NCBI RefSeq assembly: GCF_023898315.1
Contig: NC_064623.1
Coordinates: forward strand, 16,195,140 to 16,259,139
Source: Schistocerca nitens
Taxonomy: Eukaryota; Arthropoda; Insecta; Orthoptera; Acrididae
Direction of reading: 5' to 3'
Length of the DNA stretch: 64,000 nt
This document shows positions 40,896-51,358 of the stretch, piece by piece; the first letter of the stretch is position 1; the number at the start of each line of letters is the position of its first letter. Under the pieces are notes generated by a model, which was not told where the DNA came from, did not search any database, and saw only the letters and a program-made list of their open reading frames with translations. The translations under genes were made by a program, and so were the position numbers.

Positions 40896-43199
40896 ATGAG
40901 CCTTCAAGAATCATAGAAGAAGGTTGTATACATGGAAGAATCCTGGAGATACTAGAAGGTATCAGATAGATTATATAATGGTAAGACAGAGATTTAGGAA
41001 CCAGGTTTTAAATTGTAAGACATTTCCAGGGGCAGATGTGGACTCTGACCACAATCTATTGGTTATGAACTGTAGACTAAATCTGAAGAAACTGCAAAAA
41101 GATGGGAATTTAAGGAGATGGGACCTGGATAAACTGAAGAAACTGCAAAAAGATGGGAATTTAAGGAGATGGGACCTGGATAAACTGAAAGAACCAGAGG
41201 TTGTACAGAGTTTCAGGGAGAGCATAAGGGAACAATTGACAGGAATGGGGGAAAGAAATACAGTAGAAGAAGAATGGGTAGCTCTGAGGGATGAAGTAGT
41301 GAAGGCAGCAGAGGATTAAGTAGGTAAAAAGACGAGGGCTAGTAGAAGTCCTTGGGTAACAGAAGAAATATTGAATTTAATTGACGAAAGGAGAAAATAT
41401 AAAAATGCAGTAAATGAAGCAGGCAAAAAGCAGTACAAACTTCTCAAAAATGAGATCGACAGTAAGTGCAAAATGGCTAAGCAGGGATGGCTAGAGGACA
41501 AATGTAAGGATGTAGAGGCTTATCTCACTAGGGGTAAGATAGATACTACCTACAGGAAATTCAAGAGACCTTTGGAGAAAAGAGAGCCACTTGTATGAAT
41601 ATCGAGAGCTCAGATGGAGACCCAATTCTAAGCAAAGAAGGGAAAGCAGAAAGGTGGAAGGAGTATATAGAGGGTCTATACAAGGGCGATGTACTTCAGG
41701 ACAATATTATGGAAATGGAAGTAGATGAAGATGAAATGGGAGATACGATACTGCGTGAAGAGTTTGATAGAGCACTGAAAGACCTGAGTCGAAACAAGGC
41801 CCCGGGAGTAGACAACATTCCATTAGAACTACTGACGGCCTTGGGAGAGCCAGTCCTGACAAAACTCTACCATCTGGTGAGCGAGATGTATGAGACAGGC
41901 GAAATACCCTCAGACTTCAAGAAGAATATAATAATTCCAATTCCAAAGAAAGCAGGTGTGAAAATTACCGAACTATCAGTTTAATAAGTCACAGCTGCAA
42001 AATACTAACGCGAATTCTTTACAGACGAATGGAAACACTGGTAGAAGCCGACCTCGGCGAAGATCAGTTTGGATTCCGCAGAAATGTTGGAACACGTGAG
42101 GCAATACTGACCCTACGACTTATCTTAGAAAATAGATTAAAGAAAAGCAAACCTGCATTTCTAGCATTTGTAGACATAGAAAAAGCTTTTGACGATGTTG
42201 ACTGGAATACTCTCTTTCAAATTCTGAAGGTGGCAGGGGTAAAATACAGGGGAGGGACATGAAAGGGAAGCAGCGATTGGGAAGGGAGTGAGACGGGGTT
42301 GTAGCCTCTCCCCGATGTTATTCACTCTCTATATATTGAGCAAGCAGTAAAGGAAACAAAAGAAAAATTCGGAGTAGGTATTAAAGTCTATGGAGAAGAA
42401 ATAAAAACGTTGAGGTTCGCCGATGACATTGTAATTCTGTCAGAGACAGCAAAGGACTTGGAAGAGCTGTTGAACGGAATGGACAGTGTCTTGAAAGGAG
42501 GGTATAAGATGAACATCAACAAAAGCAAAACGAGGATAATGGAATGTAGTCGAATTAAGTCGGGTGATGCTGAGGGAATTAGATTAGGAAATGAGACACT
42601 TAAAGTAGTAAAGGAGTTTTGCTATTTGGGGAGCAAAATAACTGATGATGGTCGAAGTAGAGAGGATATATAATGTAGACTGGCAATGGCAAGAAAAGCG
42701 TTTCTGAAGAAGAGAAATTTGTTAACATCGAGTATAGACTTAAGTTTCAGGAAGTCGTTTCTGAAAGTATTTGTATGGAGTGTAGCCATGTATGGAAGTG
42801 AAACATGGACGATAAATAGTTTAGACAAGAAGAGAATAGAAGCTTTCGAAATGTGGTGCTACAGAAGAATGCTGAAGATCAGATGGGTAGATCACATAAC
42901 TAATGAGGAGGTATTGAATAGAATTGGGGAGATGAGGAGTTTGTGGCACAACTTGATAAGAAGAAGGGATCGGTTGGTAGGGCATGTTCTGAGACATCAA
43001 GGGATCACCAATTTAGTACTGGAGGGCAGCGTGGAGGGTAAAAATCGTAGAGGGAGACCAAGAGATAAATATACTAAGCAGATTCAGAAGGATGTAGGTT
43101 GCAGTAAGTACTGGGTGATGAAGAAGCTTGCGCAGGATAGAGTAGCATGGAGAGCTGCATCAAACCAGTCTCAGGACTGAAGACAACAACATGAGCCTT
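40896..43199 (+). mobile_element. RTE-type LINE, 5'-truncated, with target duplication
   Basis: The insert 40905-43190 is bounded by 'atgagcctt' at 40896-40904 and 43191-43199. It begins inside the endonuclease domain and ends '...caggactgaagacaacaac', the short CAA-type tail typical of RTE elements. Only one ORF region is present. The 5' part of the same family appears as the minus-strand relic at 13,305-13,985. Confidence 0.9.
40912..43180 (+). pseudogene. RTE endonuclease end plus reverse transcriptase
   Basis: The APE endonuclease end is YTWKNPGDTRRYQIDYIMVR and DVDSDHNLLVM (the final SDH motif). The RT core follows: NKAPGVDNIPLELL, DQFGFRRNVGTREAIL, FVDIEKAFDDVDW (catalytic Asp) and MRFADDIVILSE (FADD box). 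The C-terminal part is MYGSETWTINSLDKKRIEAF, RNRRGRPRDKYTKQIQK-like text and WRAASNQSQD. A stop near 41,317, shifts near 41,595, 41,970 and 42,260, and loss of the GCSLSP segment's frame split it into six open pieces. A 51-bp in-frame tandem duplication lies near 41,083-41,184. Confidence 0.9.
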
Positions 43200-43640
43200 T
43201 GGGCTGAGAAGCTTGGCTGCTCCCTTTCAACATGGCCGTAGTCATGACCGCTCACATCAACCTCTGAAAGAGTACACTGGTGCAAATCTGCAACACACCA
43301 GATTACTTTAAACTAAAAAAAAATTGGACAACTCACACAAACACGTAAACTATGCAGCCCGTAAGAGGGATGGACATGGTACAACACTCAAATTATTTGC
43401 CACCGAAAGTGCAATTTTTTTAAGGACTCTTACGGTGGAAGGGTGGCAACCTTATAACCTAAAATGACTATTTAAATAAAATCCATAAAATGCAGACTTA
43501 CGTAACATGTACAACATGCTCTACATTACACATATACCACCTCGCAAGATGATAGGCAAGATAAAAACATATTTCAAGAATTCGGCCTTCAAGCAATAAA
43601 TTCGTTAACACCGAATCCGACAAACATGACAGAGGCAGTA
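43200..43640. other. unassigned sequence
   Basis: No supported gene or named repeat. Confidence 0.35.
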
Positions 43641-44480
43641 TTAAAGTATAACAGACCGACAGACAGACACTAACTGCGTAACAAATGCGGACGGGAGACA
43701 GACGAGAAAGCTGGGGACGACAGACTGACCAAGAAAACAAGTAGAATTTAACAAGTAAATGAAATAACATGTCACAAGTTCTAAAAACTGCGATTTCTCG
43801 AGAAGACCTGGCGCAGCACCGCCAAATCGCTCTCCCGAACCGTCCGCTGCCAGCCGCTTCAACGGACGCAGGAAGGCGCGCCGACCTCCCGTCTCACGGC
43901 GTCGCAGCTCGCACCGGCCAGACCGATGTCGGTCGCGAAGCCACTACCCCTCGCTATACGCCGCGGGCCATCGGACTGACGAGGCGAGCTCACATGCGCC
44001 GACGCTCAAGGCGGACCAGTCATCTCGTGCTTCAGTGCGCGGCCGACCAACCGATCGATCCAACCGCCAATGCCCATTGCCTGAACAAACTCGAGCAGAC
44101 CGCCCATACTAGGAGTCCGGACGACAAACAGACACTGACTGCCGCACAAATGCGAACGAGAGACAGACCAGCAACTGGTGACGCGAGACTGACCCAGACT
44201 CACTCCGCCTGACCAACTGACGAGGCTCGCCGAGACTGACAGACTGCCCTCGCTCCGACTGACTCACTTTGCCGAGCTGGTAGCGCCCCTTAAATGCACG
44301 TGAAGAGGCAACCTTTCCGCTTTCCCACCAGAGGGAGACACCAAAGCTGCGACTGCCACAGCGGCGCCACCGCCAGAAACGGAGGGCGACTGCTTCACAC
44401 TACGCGCTGCGGCGCACTCTTCAAAACAGCAATTTTTACCTCGGCTCACGGACCGCCTGCATCGCTGCATGCTTGAAGTC
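43641..44480. repeat. GC-rich block with a 75-bp direct repeat
   Basis: 'cagacagacactaactgcg' with 'acaaatgcggacgggagacag' (43,650-43,730) recurs as 'aaacagacactgactgccgc' with 'acaaatgcgaacgagagac' (44,125-44,205), about 476 bp apart in the same strand. The block is GC- and CpG-rich, with long featureless open frames on both strands (43769-44212 plus; 44264-44698 minus). It could be LTR or leader DNA of a retroelement; I cannot assign it. Confidence 0.5.
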
Positions 44481-44980
44481 TCCCCCAACGGCGACAACAT
44501 CTTCCAGGAGGGTAACTGTCCGTGTTGCAAGGTCAGAAAAGTGCTGCAGTGGTTTGAGGAGCGTGATAGCGTACTCACATTTATGCCTTGGCCAGAAAAT
44601 TTGTCTGATCTGTAACCATTGAACACATGTCGGGTGCTGGCTGTGTGCCTGTCAACCACCAACTCGTAATTTGCACGAATTGCATGGCCTGTGCACATAC
44701 TTCTGGAATCCTGTCAACGACTTACTTGTAGAATCCATGTCAAGCAGAACATCTGTTGTATTGTGTTTGAAAAGTGGAACAACATGCTATTAAACAGCTG
44801 GTTATAATGTTTTGGATCACTGGTGTATGTCATGAACAATTACTTTGCTATACAGACTCTGTAACCTGTAAACAATGAACAATTTTTTACGGACAACACT
44901 ACATACGCCATGAATAGAGCTTGTTATGGCATGCAGAGACCGTAACGCGTAAAAATATTGTCGCAGACGAAACTGAGCAG
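44481..44980. other. unassigned sequence
   Basis: No supported gene. Confidence 0.35.
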
Positions 44981-45137
44981 CACCGTCACTGGAGTAGCGG
45001 TTATGGTACATGCAGGGTCGTGAGTTCGAAACTCACCTGAACTGCAAAATTTTAATTTCTATATTCGGTTCGAGGATATTCTAGAAGTATCCACAAATAT
45101 CAAGAACCATTGTACTGGAATGTTCTGTAACTGTATA

Positions 45138-46080
45138 CAGCGTGTTACAAAAAGGTACGGCCAAACTTTCAGGAAACATTCCTCACACACAAAGAAAGAA
45201 AATATGTTATGTGGACATGTGTCCACATACGCTTACTTTACATGTTAGAGCTCATTTTATTACTTCCCTTCGAATCACATTAATCATGGAATGGAAACAC
45301 ACAGCAACAGAACGTACCAGCGTGACTTCAAACACTCTGTTACAGGAAATGTTCAAAATGCCCTCCGTTAGCGAGGATACATGCATCCACCCTCCGTCGC
45401 ATGGAATCCCTGATGCGCTGGTGCAGCCCTGGAGAATGGCGTATTGTATCACAGCCGTCCACAATACGAGCACGAAGAGTCTCTACATTTGGTACCGGGG
45501 TTGCATAGACAAGAGCTTTCAAATGGCCCCATAAATGAAAGTCAAGAGGGTTGAGGTCAGGAGAGCGTGGAGGCCATGGAATTTGTCCGCCTCTACCAAT
45601 CCATCGGTCACCGAATCTGTTGTTGAGAAGCGTACGAACACTTCGACTGAAATGTGCAGGAGCTCCATCGTGCATGAACCACGTGTTGTGTCGTACTTGT
45701 AAAGGCACATGTTCTAGCAGCACACGTAGAGTATTCCGTATGAAATCATGATAACGTGTTCCATTCAGCGTAGGTGGAAGAACATGGGGCTCAATCAAGA
45801 CTTCACCAACAATGCCTGCCCAAAAGTTCACAGAAAATCTGTGTTGATGACATGATTGCACAACTGCGTGCGGATTCTCGTCAGCCCACACTTGTTGATT
45901 GTGAAAATTTAGTTTGATCACGTTGGAATGAAGCCTCATCCGTACATACTGACGAAACTAAAATGAGCTCTAACATGGAAATCAAGCGTTTCCGGACACA
46001 TGTCCACATAACATCTTTTCTTTATTTGTGTGTGAGGAATGTTTCCTGAAAGTTTGGCCGTACCTTTTTGTAACACCCTA
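45138..46080 (-). mobile_element. DD41D mariner, copy 4, internally deleted
   Basis: Ends 'cagcgtgttacaaaaaggta' and '...acctttttgtaacacccta', flanked by TA. Inverted repeats of about 120 bp include 'aactttcaggaaacattcct' and 'gtggacatgtgtccacata'. 943 bp. The N-terminal coding half is missing. It is a different subfamily from copies 2 and 3. Confidence 0.88.
45340..45960 (-). pseudogene. DD41D transposase, catalytic part, copy 4
   Basis: TDEASF (first Asp) occurs near 45,940 but in another frame from the rest. The open frame 45939-45340 then reads QQVWADENPHAVVQSCHQHR, TWFMHDGAPAHFSRS (second Asp), PPRSPDLNPLDFHLWGHLKA (third Asp) and ends NGGHFEHFL. 41 residues separate the last two Asp. 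The deletion joins inverted-repeat sequence directly to the first-Asp motif, removing both HTH units. Confidence 0.85.
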
Positions 46081-46169
46081 TATATACCATATGTGTTCAG
46101 GCTGGAGGCAGTTCGCTCCGTGCTCTTGTACGTGCAAGTGCTGAATAAACCTTAAGTGAAGTTAGTGTT

Positions 46170-47178
46170 CGTCATTCATGTAGTTACACTTTCTTCTACG
46201 TTACGATATTGTAAGCACGACATCTTAATACTCCAGTGACATATCGTAATATGTACTGAAGACCAACATTCTTTGGGAAAGATAATTACAAGAAAATAGT
46301 AACTATTTCGTAAAAATAAGCATGCATTAACGGACTGTCTGTATAAATGGGCTGTGTCACGAATAAAACAGTGAAAAATGTATTTTGGATAACAGGCACC
46401 ATAAATGTATAAAGATACTGTAAGAAATAAAACAGAAATAGTTCAATGGAACGTATAGTGAAATAGACGGTGATAGGCGCCAGGCACCTTTTATCGTGAA
46501 GTAAACGGGTATTGAGTGATCACCTACTGTCTAGACAACGTTCAGAAAGAACGAAATTACAATTTTTTTAAATTGTATGACTAAGTATACATACTAAAAG
46601 CCCATAATTCACAGATATGGATTGAAAACGGCGGGGGGTTGACTGAGGTTACAACGGGTTGGGGTGGTGGGATGGTGAGGTGAGTGGAAAGGAGGCAGGA
46701 GGTGGTGGGAGGAGGAATGGGGAACTGGAGGAGAAGGCGGTTGGAAGGAATGGAGGGGGATGGGGAGGGTTGACGTAGGCGTCGACCGCTGCCGGTTGAG
46801 AAGCTCATCCTGACACTGAAGGATGGTGGCAGTACTGGCCTAGCTGTGAACCGCGGCCTTTCAACGCATGGGTTCAGTTGCTACAGTGGGGTCTGGGGAC
46901 GGCTCATCCGTCGTGACATTCAAAGCACACAGATGTGGGCCCAGAACCGTGAACTGGTCTGGTGGAGACAGCTGCCCACACTGGCATCGTCTGCTGGCTG
47001 ACCCCTATCGTGATGGAGACATGTGAGAACCGCACGTCGGTGAGGGATCTGCCAGACTGTGTATAACTGAGCCAGAATAAGTGAGTATTTACAGTGATTA
47101 ACATAATGCTTGTTGTGCTGATAAACTGCTTCAAAGCATGCCGAGATCAACACCTTCACGTCACAATAGTGTGGAAAT
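46170..47178. other. unassigned sequence with a G-rich tract
   Basis: No gene recognised. 46,630-46,780 is strongly purine-rich on plus ('gggttggggtggtgggatgg', 'gaggcaggaggtggtggg'), giving an artificial proline/serine frame on minus. Confidence 0.4.
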
Positions 47179-47419
47179 ACTGCACAGGCCAATAAAATGG
47201 TTGAAATGGCTCTGAGCACTATGGGACTTAATATCTACGGTCATCAGTCCCCTAGAACTTAGAACTACTTAAACCTAACTAACCTAAGGACATCACACAA
47301 CACCCAGTCATCACGAGGCGGAGAAAATCCCTGATCCCGCCGGGAATCGAACCCGGGAACCCGGGCGTGGGAAGCGAGAACGCTACCGCACGACCACGAG
47401 CTGCGGACTGCAGAGGCCA
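47179..47419 (-). mobile_element. SINE-A tail joined to a different tRNA head (SINE-A')
   Basis: Body 47192-47406 between 'actgcacaggcca' and 'actgcagaggcca' (one mismatch). The tail 'ggctctgagcactatggga' to 'cctaaggacatcacac' is SINE-A. The head on minus reads 'cgcagctcgtggtcgtgcg', 'ggtagcgttctcgcttccc' and 'cgggttcgattcccggcggg', a different tRNA-like sequence with an excellent B box. Confidence 0.9.
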
Positions 47420-47872
47420 GTTGGTAACTGCACATCCTTTCTGGAATGTCAGTACAACTCTTGCTGCCTTGTGGTGTACAAACAGGCTCGCTCACGAAAT
47501 TACACATCACCACGTCTGCCCCTCCCTGCTTGCCTCGCATACGAGATGTGGCTAGGAAAGAACAGGACTGTTACTGTAGACACTTTATTGCAAAAACATG
47601 CATATTTATTTATTGTCACCTTCAGTATACTCACCTCCTCTAACCTGCAAAGGTCCATGCAAATATTCCTTTGATGGAAACAGTGCCGGAATTCTTCCTC
47701 CATTACCTCTTTGACTATGTGTGCTGACTTTTCTATCACTACAGACAGAAATCTTATACACTTTAATGCAGGTCTGACCTTAGGGAAAATATAAAAGTCA
47801 CATGCTGATACGTCAGGCGAATAAGCTGGGTGGTCTAACACAGGGATCCTCTTAACCAACAATACAGTATGA

Positions 47873-48323
47873 TGCCTGGTAAACACTGTGCTGTCTTACA
47901 ATATATTTATTCACAGGCGCTTGCAATCATTGATCATCTCCACAGTGGAAAAATATTGTGACAGCTTCACAAGTCATACATGCTATTTAGCCAGAAAAGA
48001 TGCTATAGCTGACATGCAAACATCAGAAAAGGGTACTTCACACCATGATACCGGCTTGAGAAAATAGAAAATATTCAGTACTGAAACTGTGCGACAGCAG
48101 TAAGTACAGTGTACCAGTCCCACGTTTTCTATTTGCTTAAGCCGGTATTATGGCATGAAGTATCTGTTTCTGGCGTTTGCAACTCAGCTACGACGTCTTT
48201 TCTCGTTAAGTAGCACGTATGACATGTGAAGCTGTCACAACATTTTTCCTCTGGGCAGATGATCAGTGATCGAAACAAGTTGTGAATAGATATATTGTAA
48301 GACAGCACAATGTTTACCAGGCA
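47873..48323. repeat. foldback element inside the mariner relic
   Basis: Arms of about 200 bp: 'tgcctggtaaacactgtgct' with 'cttacaatatatttattcac' on the left; 'cacaatgtttaccaggca' with 'gtgaatagatatattgtaag' on the right. Pairing is about 80% through 'gtgacagcttcaca' and 'ataccggctt' to a short centre near 48,095. The ends lie within transposase coding DNA. No transposase of its own. Confidence 0.8.
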
Positions 48324-48581
48324 TTTCTCTAAGTATATCAATACTGTTCACAGTCGCCTGGAAAAAATTTGTGTTGTATGAGCCGGTGCATAGTCTTGAA
48401 GCAGAAGCCGTGACTTGTTCTTCCACAGTTCAGGTCGTCTCTTGTTTATTCTCGCAGAGTTGAGAAAGATATTGTGAAAAGGAAAAACTACTACTCACCA
48501 TGTAGTGGGGATGCTGAGTCGCAGTTAGGCACGACAAAAACACTGTCACACGCAAAGCTTTCCAAGAGTAAGGCCTTCCTC

Positions 48582-49016
48582 GACCGCCCGGTTAGCCGTG
48601 CAGTCTAACGCACGGCTTTCCGGGCGGGAAGGAGCGCCTGGTCCCCGGCACGAATCCTCCCGGCGGACTTGGGTCGAGGTCCGGTGAGCCGGCCAGTCTG
48701 TGGATGGTTTTTAGGCGGTTTTCCATCTGCCATGGCGAATGCGGGCTGGTTCCCCTTATTCCGCCTCCGCTACACTATGTCGGCCATTGTTGCGCAAACA
48801 AGTTCTCCGTGTACGCGTCCACCACTATTACTCTACCACGCAAACATTACACTCGTCTGGTGTGAGACGGTCCCTGGGGGGTCCACCGGGGGCCGAACCG
48901 CACAATAACCCTGCCTTCGGTGTGGGGCGGAGGAGGGGTGAAGTGGACTGCGGTAGTCGTCGTGGGGTTCTGGACCACAGCGGTTGCTGTTTCTAGGCCC
49001 CTGGTTAACATACAAT
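48582..49016 (+). mobile_element. long tRNA-derived SINE (SINE-D) inside PLE-1
   Basis: Starts 'gaccgcccggttagccgtgc' and includes 'gtctaacgcacggctttccg', 'ggtccggtgagccggccag' and 'ggggtccaccgggggccga'. It ends 'ggcccctggttaacatacaa'. From memory this is a common locust SINE of about 430 bp. The flanks, 'aaggccttcctc' and 'aaaatagaccacac', belong to the PLE tail. Confidence 0.75.
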
Positions 49017-49027
49017 AGAAAAATAGA

Positions 49028-49062
<35 letters not shown>
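49028..49062. repeat. (CA)n microsatellite
   Basis: About 17 CA units in the PLE-1 tail; produces an artificial Cys-Val frame on minus. Confidence 0.95.
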
Positions 49063-49064
<2 letters not shown>

Positions 49065-49270
49065 CTCACACAAACGCAACTCACACACGACAGCAGTCTC
49101 AGGTAACTGAAACCACACTGTGAGCAGCACAGCAACACCAGTGCATGATGGGAGTGGCGACTGGGTGGGGAAACTAGGAGGCTGGGGTTGGTAGGGGGGA
49201 GGGATAGTGTGGTAAGGGGGCAGGCAGTGAAGTGCTGCAGGTTAGATGGAGGACTGCAGAGAGATGTGGT

Positions 49271-49288
49271 GGGGGGGGGGGGGGGGGG
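49271..49288. repeat. poly-G tract
   Basis: 18 consecutive G on plus, in a C/T-rich (minus sense) part of the PLE-1 tail. Length is likely variable or error-prone. Confidence 0.9.
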
Positions 49289-49323
49289 AGAGTAACAGAA
49301 AAGGAGAAAAGTAAAAATACTCA

Positions 49324-50480
49324 CAAGGGAACCTCCCCATCGCACCCCCTTCAGATTTAGTTATAAGTTGGTACAGTGGATAGGCCTTGAAAAACTGAAC
49401 ACAGATCAATCGAGAAAACAGGAACAAGTTGTGCGGAACTATGAAAAAATAAGCAAAATATACAAACTGAGTAGTCCATGCACAAGATGGGCAACATCAA
49501 GAACAGCGTAAACCCAGGAGCGCCATGGTCCCGTGGTTAGCGTGACCAGCTGCGGAGCGAGAGTTCCTTGGTTCAAGTCTTCCCTCGAGTGAAAAGTTTA
49601 CTTTCTTTATTTTCGCAAAGTTATGATCTGTCTGTTCGTTCACTAACGTCTCTGTTCACTGTAATAAGTTTACTGTCTGTGTTTTGCGACCGCACCGCAA
49701 AACCGTGCGATTAGTAGACGAAAGGACGTGCCTCTCCAATGGGAACCGAGAACATCTGATCGCAACGTCATAGGTCAACCGATTCCTCCACAGGAAAACA
49801 CGTCTGATGTATTCTATACGAGACTGGTGACGGCATGTGCGTCACGTGACAGGAATATGTTGTCCACCCACCTAACTTGTACACTTGGCGAATGGGTAAA
49901 AAGGTTCTTCTACCTTGACCGATTTAGGTTTTCTTGTGGATGTGGTAATCACTCCCAAAAAAGTGATGAAAACATAAGAGTTTGTCACATAAAATGTAAC
50001 AAATGGATGCAACAGTTTCACAGTCGCAGTTTTCCCTGTGCTCTGTCAAAACATATGTTTTTAACTTTTTCAAATTTTTCCGTGTGTAGACCGTCAAATC
50101 CTGCATATGTCCAAGCAAATCCGAACATGTCCTGGAATTTTGGAGAGCGAAGTTGATTATATGTGAGTGCCTGAACTTTGGTAATTGTCTGAAAATAAAA
50201 AATAGAATTTTTCAGTCGAGGGGAGACTCGAACCAAGGACCTCCCGTTCCATAGCTGCTCACGCTAACCACGGGACCACAGTGCTCCTGTGCCCTCAGTA
50301 TCCTTGATGTTGCCTATGTTACGCATGGACTACTCAGTTTGTATATTTTGCTTATTTTTTCATAGTTCCACATAACTTCTTCCTATCTTCTCGGTTGATC
50401 TGTGTTCAATTTTTCAAGGCCTATCCACTGTGCCAACTTATAACTAAATCTGAGGGGGGTGCGATGGGGAGGTTCCCTTG
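49324..50480. mobile_element. non-autonomous long-TIR element with a tRNA-like unit in each arm
   Basis: Ends 'caagggaacctccccatcgc' and its complement. The inverted repeats run about 290 bp (49324-49615, 50190-50480), near 90% identical by eye. Each arm contains 'gtcccgtggttagcgtgacc'-like (A-box region) and 'ccttggttcaagtcttccc' / 'ccttggttcgagtctcccc' (B box). The 540-bp middle has a 142-codon plus frame (49728-50156) with no recognisable domain. No clear target duplication. It lies in the PLE-1 tail. Confidence 0.8.
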
Positions 50481-50779
50481 TTAGTGTGATGGTGGAATGA
50501 CAGCTGTGTAGTGCTGGAATGGGAACAGGGAAGGCGCTGGATGGGAGAGGGCAATGACTAACGAAGGTTGAGGCCAGCAGGGTTATGGGAATGTAGGATG
50601 TATTTCAGGGAGAGTTCCCACCTGCACAGTTCAGAAAAGCTGGTGTCGGTGGGAAGGATCCATATGGCACAGGCTGTGAAGCAGTCATTGAGATGAAGGA
50701 TGTTATGGTAGGCAGCGTGCTCAGCAAGAGGGTGGTCCACTTGTTTTACGTGTGATTTTGTTGTTGTCAAACAGCCTAT

Positions 50780-50997
50780 TGGCTTCTGTCTCGGGTTAAT
50801 TTGTGGAGTACCCGTTGCTCCTCAGAACAGTTTCCAGGTGTTGCATTTCTCGTTTGAGGTGTTGCGGCTCACATATTCGTCCTGCTCTCGTTACGAGCGT
50901 ACTAATCATGCCTCTTTTCTGGCTCGGGTGGTGGTTTGACAGTTTGTGCAGGTATAGGTCCGTGTGTGTCGGGTTTCGATACACAAATTATATTAGA
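50780..50997 (-). pseudogene. PLE-1 reverse transcriptase C-terminal fragment
   Basis: The minus frame reads YRNPTHTDLYLHKLSNHHPS and QKRGMISTLVTRAGRICEP, then LKREMQHLETVLRSNGYST. This is the RT thumb segment of Penelope-like elements (pattern YRKPTHT(D/N)RYL...S.HP...K......L..RA...C). After NGYST the sequence jumps to the 3' tail, so the GIY-YIG part is deleted in this half. No RT catalytic YADD region remains. Confidence 0.85.
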
Positions 50998-51358
50998 TTG
51001 ATTGGCGACTCTATGGAGTGTCCTGTGCACCACGACCAGATAATGGATATACTTGGAAGGAGAGACAGCATTGGTCGTATTTTTTTGTTTTATTAACCGC
51101 AAAATCGATTTTCGGTCACTAAGTGACCATCCTCAGTGCTGTAATATACAATTTAAATTGGTAGGCACTGGTGTCAACAAGCTTAGAGTGATCACACAAA
51201 CTGAGCTCTAAGCTTATTGACACCAGTGCCTACCAATTTAAATTGTATATTACAGCACTGAGGATGGTCACTTAGTGACCGAAAATCGATTTTGCGGTCA
51301 ATAAAACAAAAAAACAAAAAATACGACCAATGCTGTCTCTCCTTCCAATTATATTAGA
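50986..51358. repeat. long hairpin with 12-bp flanking duplication at the PLE-1 junction
   Basis: 'aattatattaga' flanks the insert at 50986-50997 and 51347-51358. Within it, arms 51055-51190 and 51203-51346 pair almost perfectly: 'ggaaggagagacagcattgg' with 'ccaatgctgtctctccttcc', 'ggtcactaagtgacc' in both arms, 'ggtaggcactggtgtcaa' with 'ttgacaccagtgcctacc'. The loop is about 12 bp. 57 bp before the left arm are unpaired. Confidence 0.85.

Larger units (their letters stand above)
44983..46165 (+). repeat. tRNA-like SINE or LTR-like unit split by a mariner
   Basis: Begins with tRNA-like text 'ggagtagcggttatggtaca' and B box 'gagttcgaaactcacc' (45,005-45,045), then 'ctatattcggttcgagg'. After the mariner insertion (45,138-46,080) it continues 'ctggaggcagttcgctccg' and 'gctgaataaaccttaagtg'. 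The pre-insertion junction reads 'gtaactgtatataccatatg', a TATA-like site about 60 bp before an AATAAA. It may be a SINE with a long body, or a tRNA-like unit next to a solo LTR. Confidence 0.45.

Noticed and set aside
48833-49345. 170-codon minus frame with Cys-Val and poly-Pro runs
   Set aside because: It reads through (CA)n, poly-G and a SINE; composition explains its openness.
49728-50156. 142-codon plus frame in the long-TIR element as a transposase
   Set aside because: No catalytic acids or HTH recognisable, and other frames overlap; left as unassigned.
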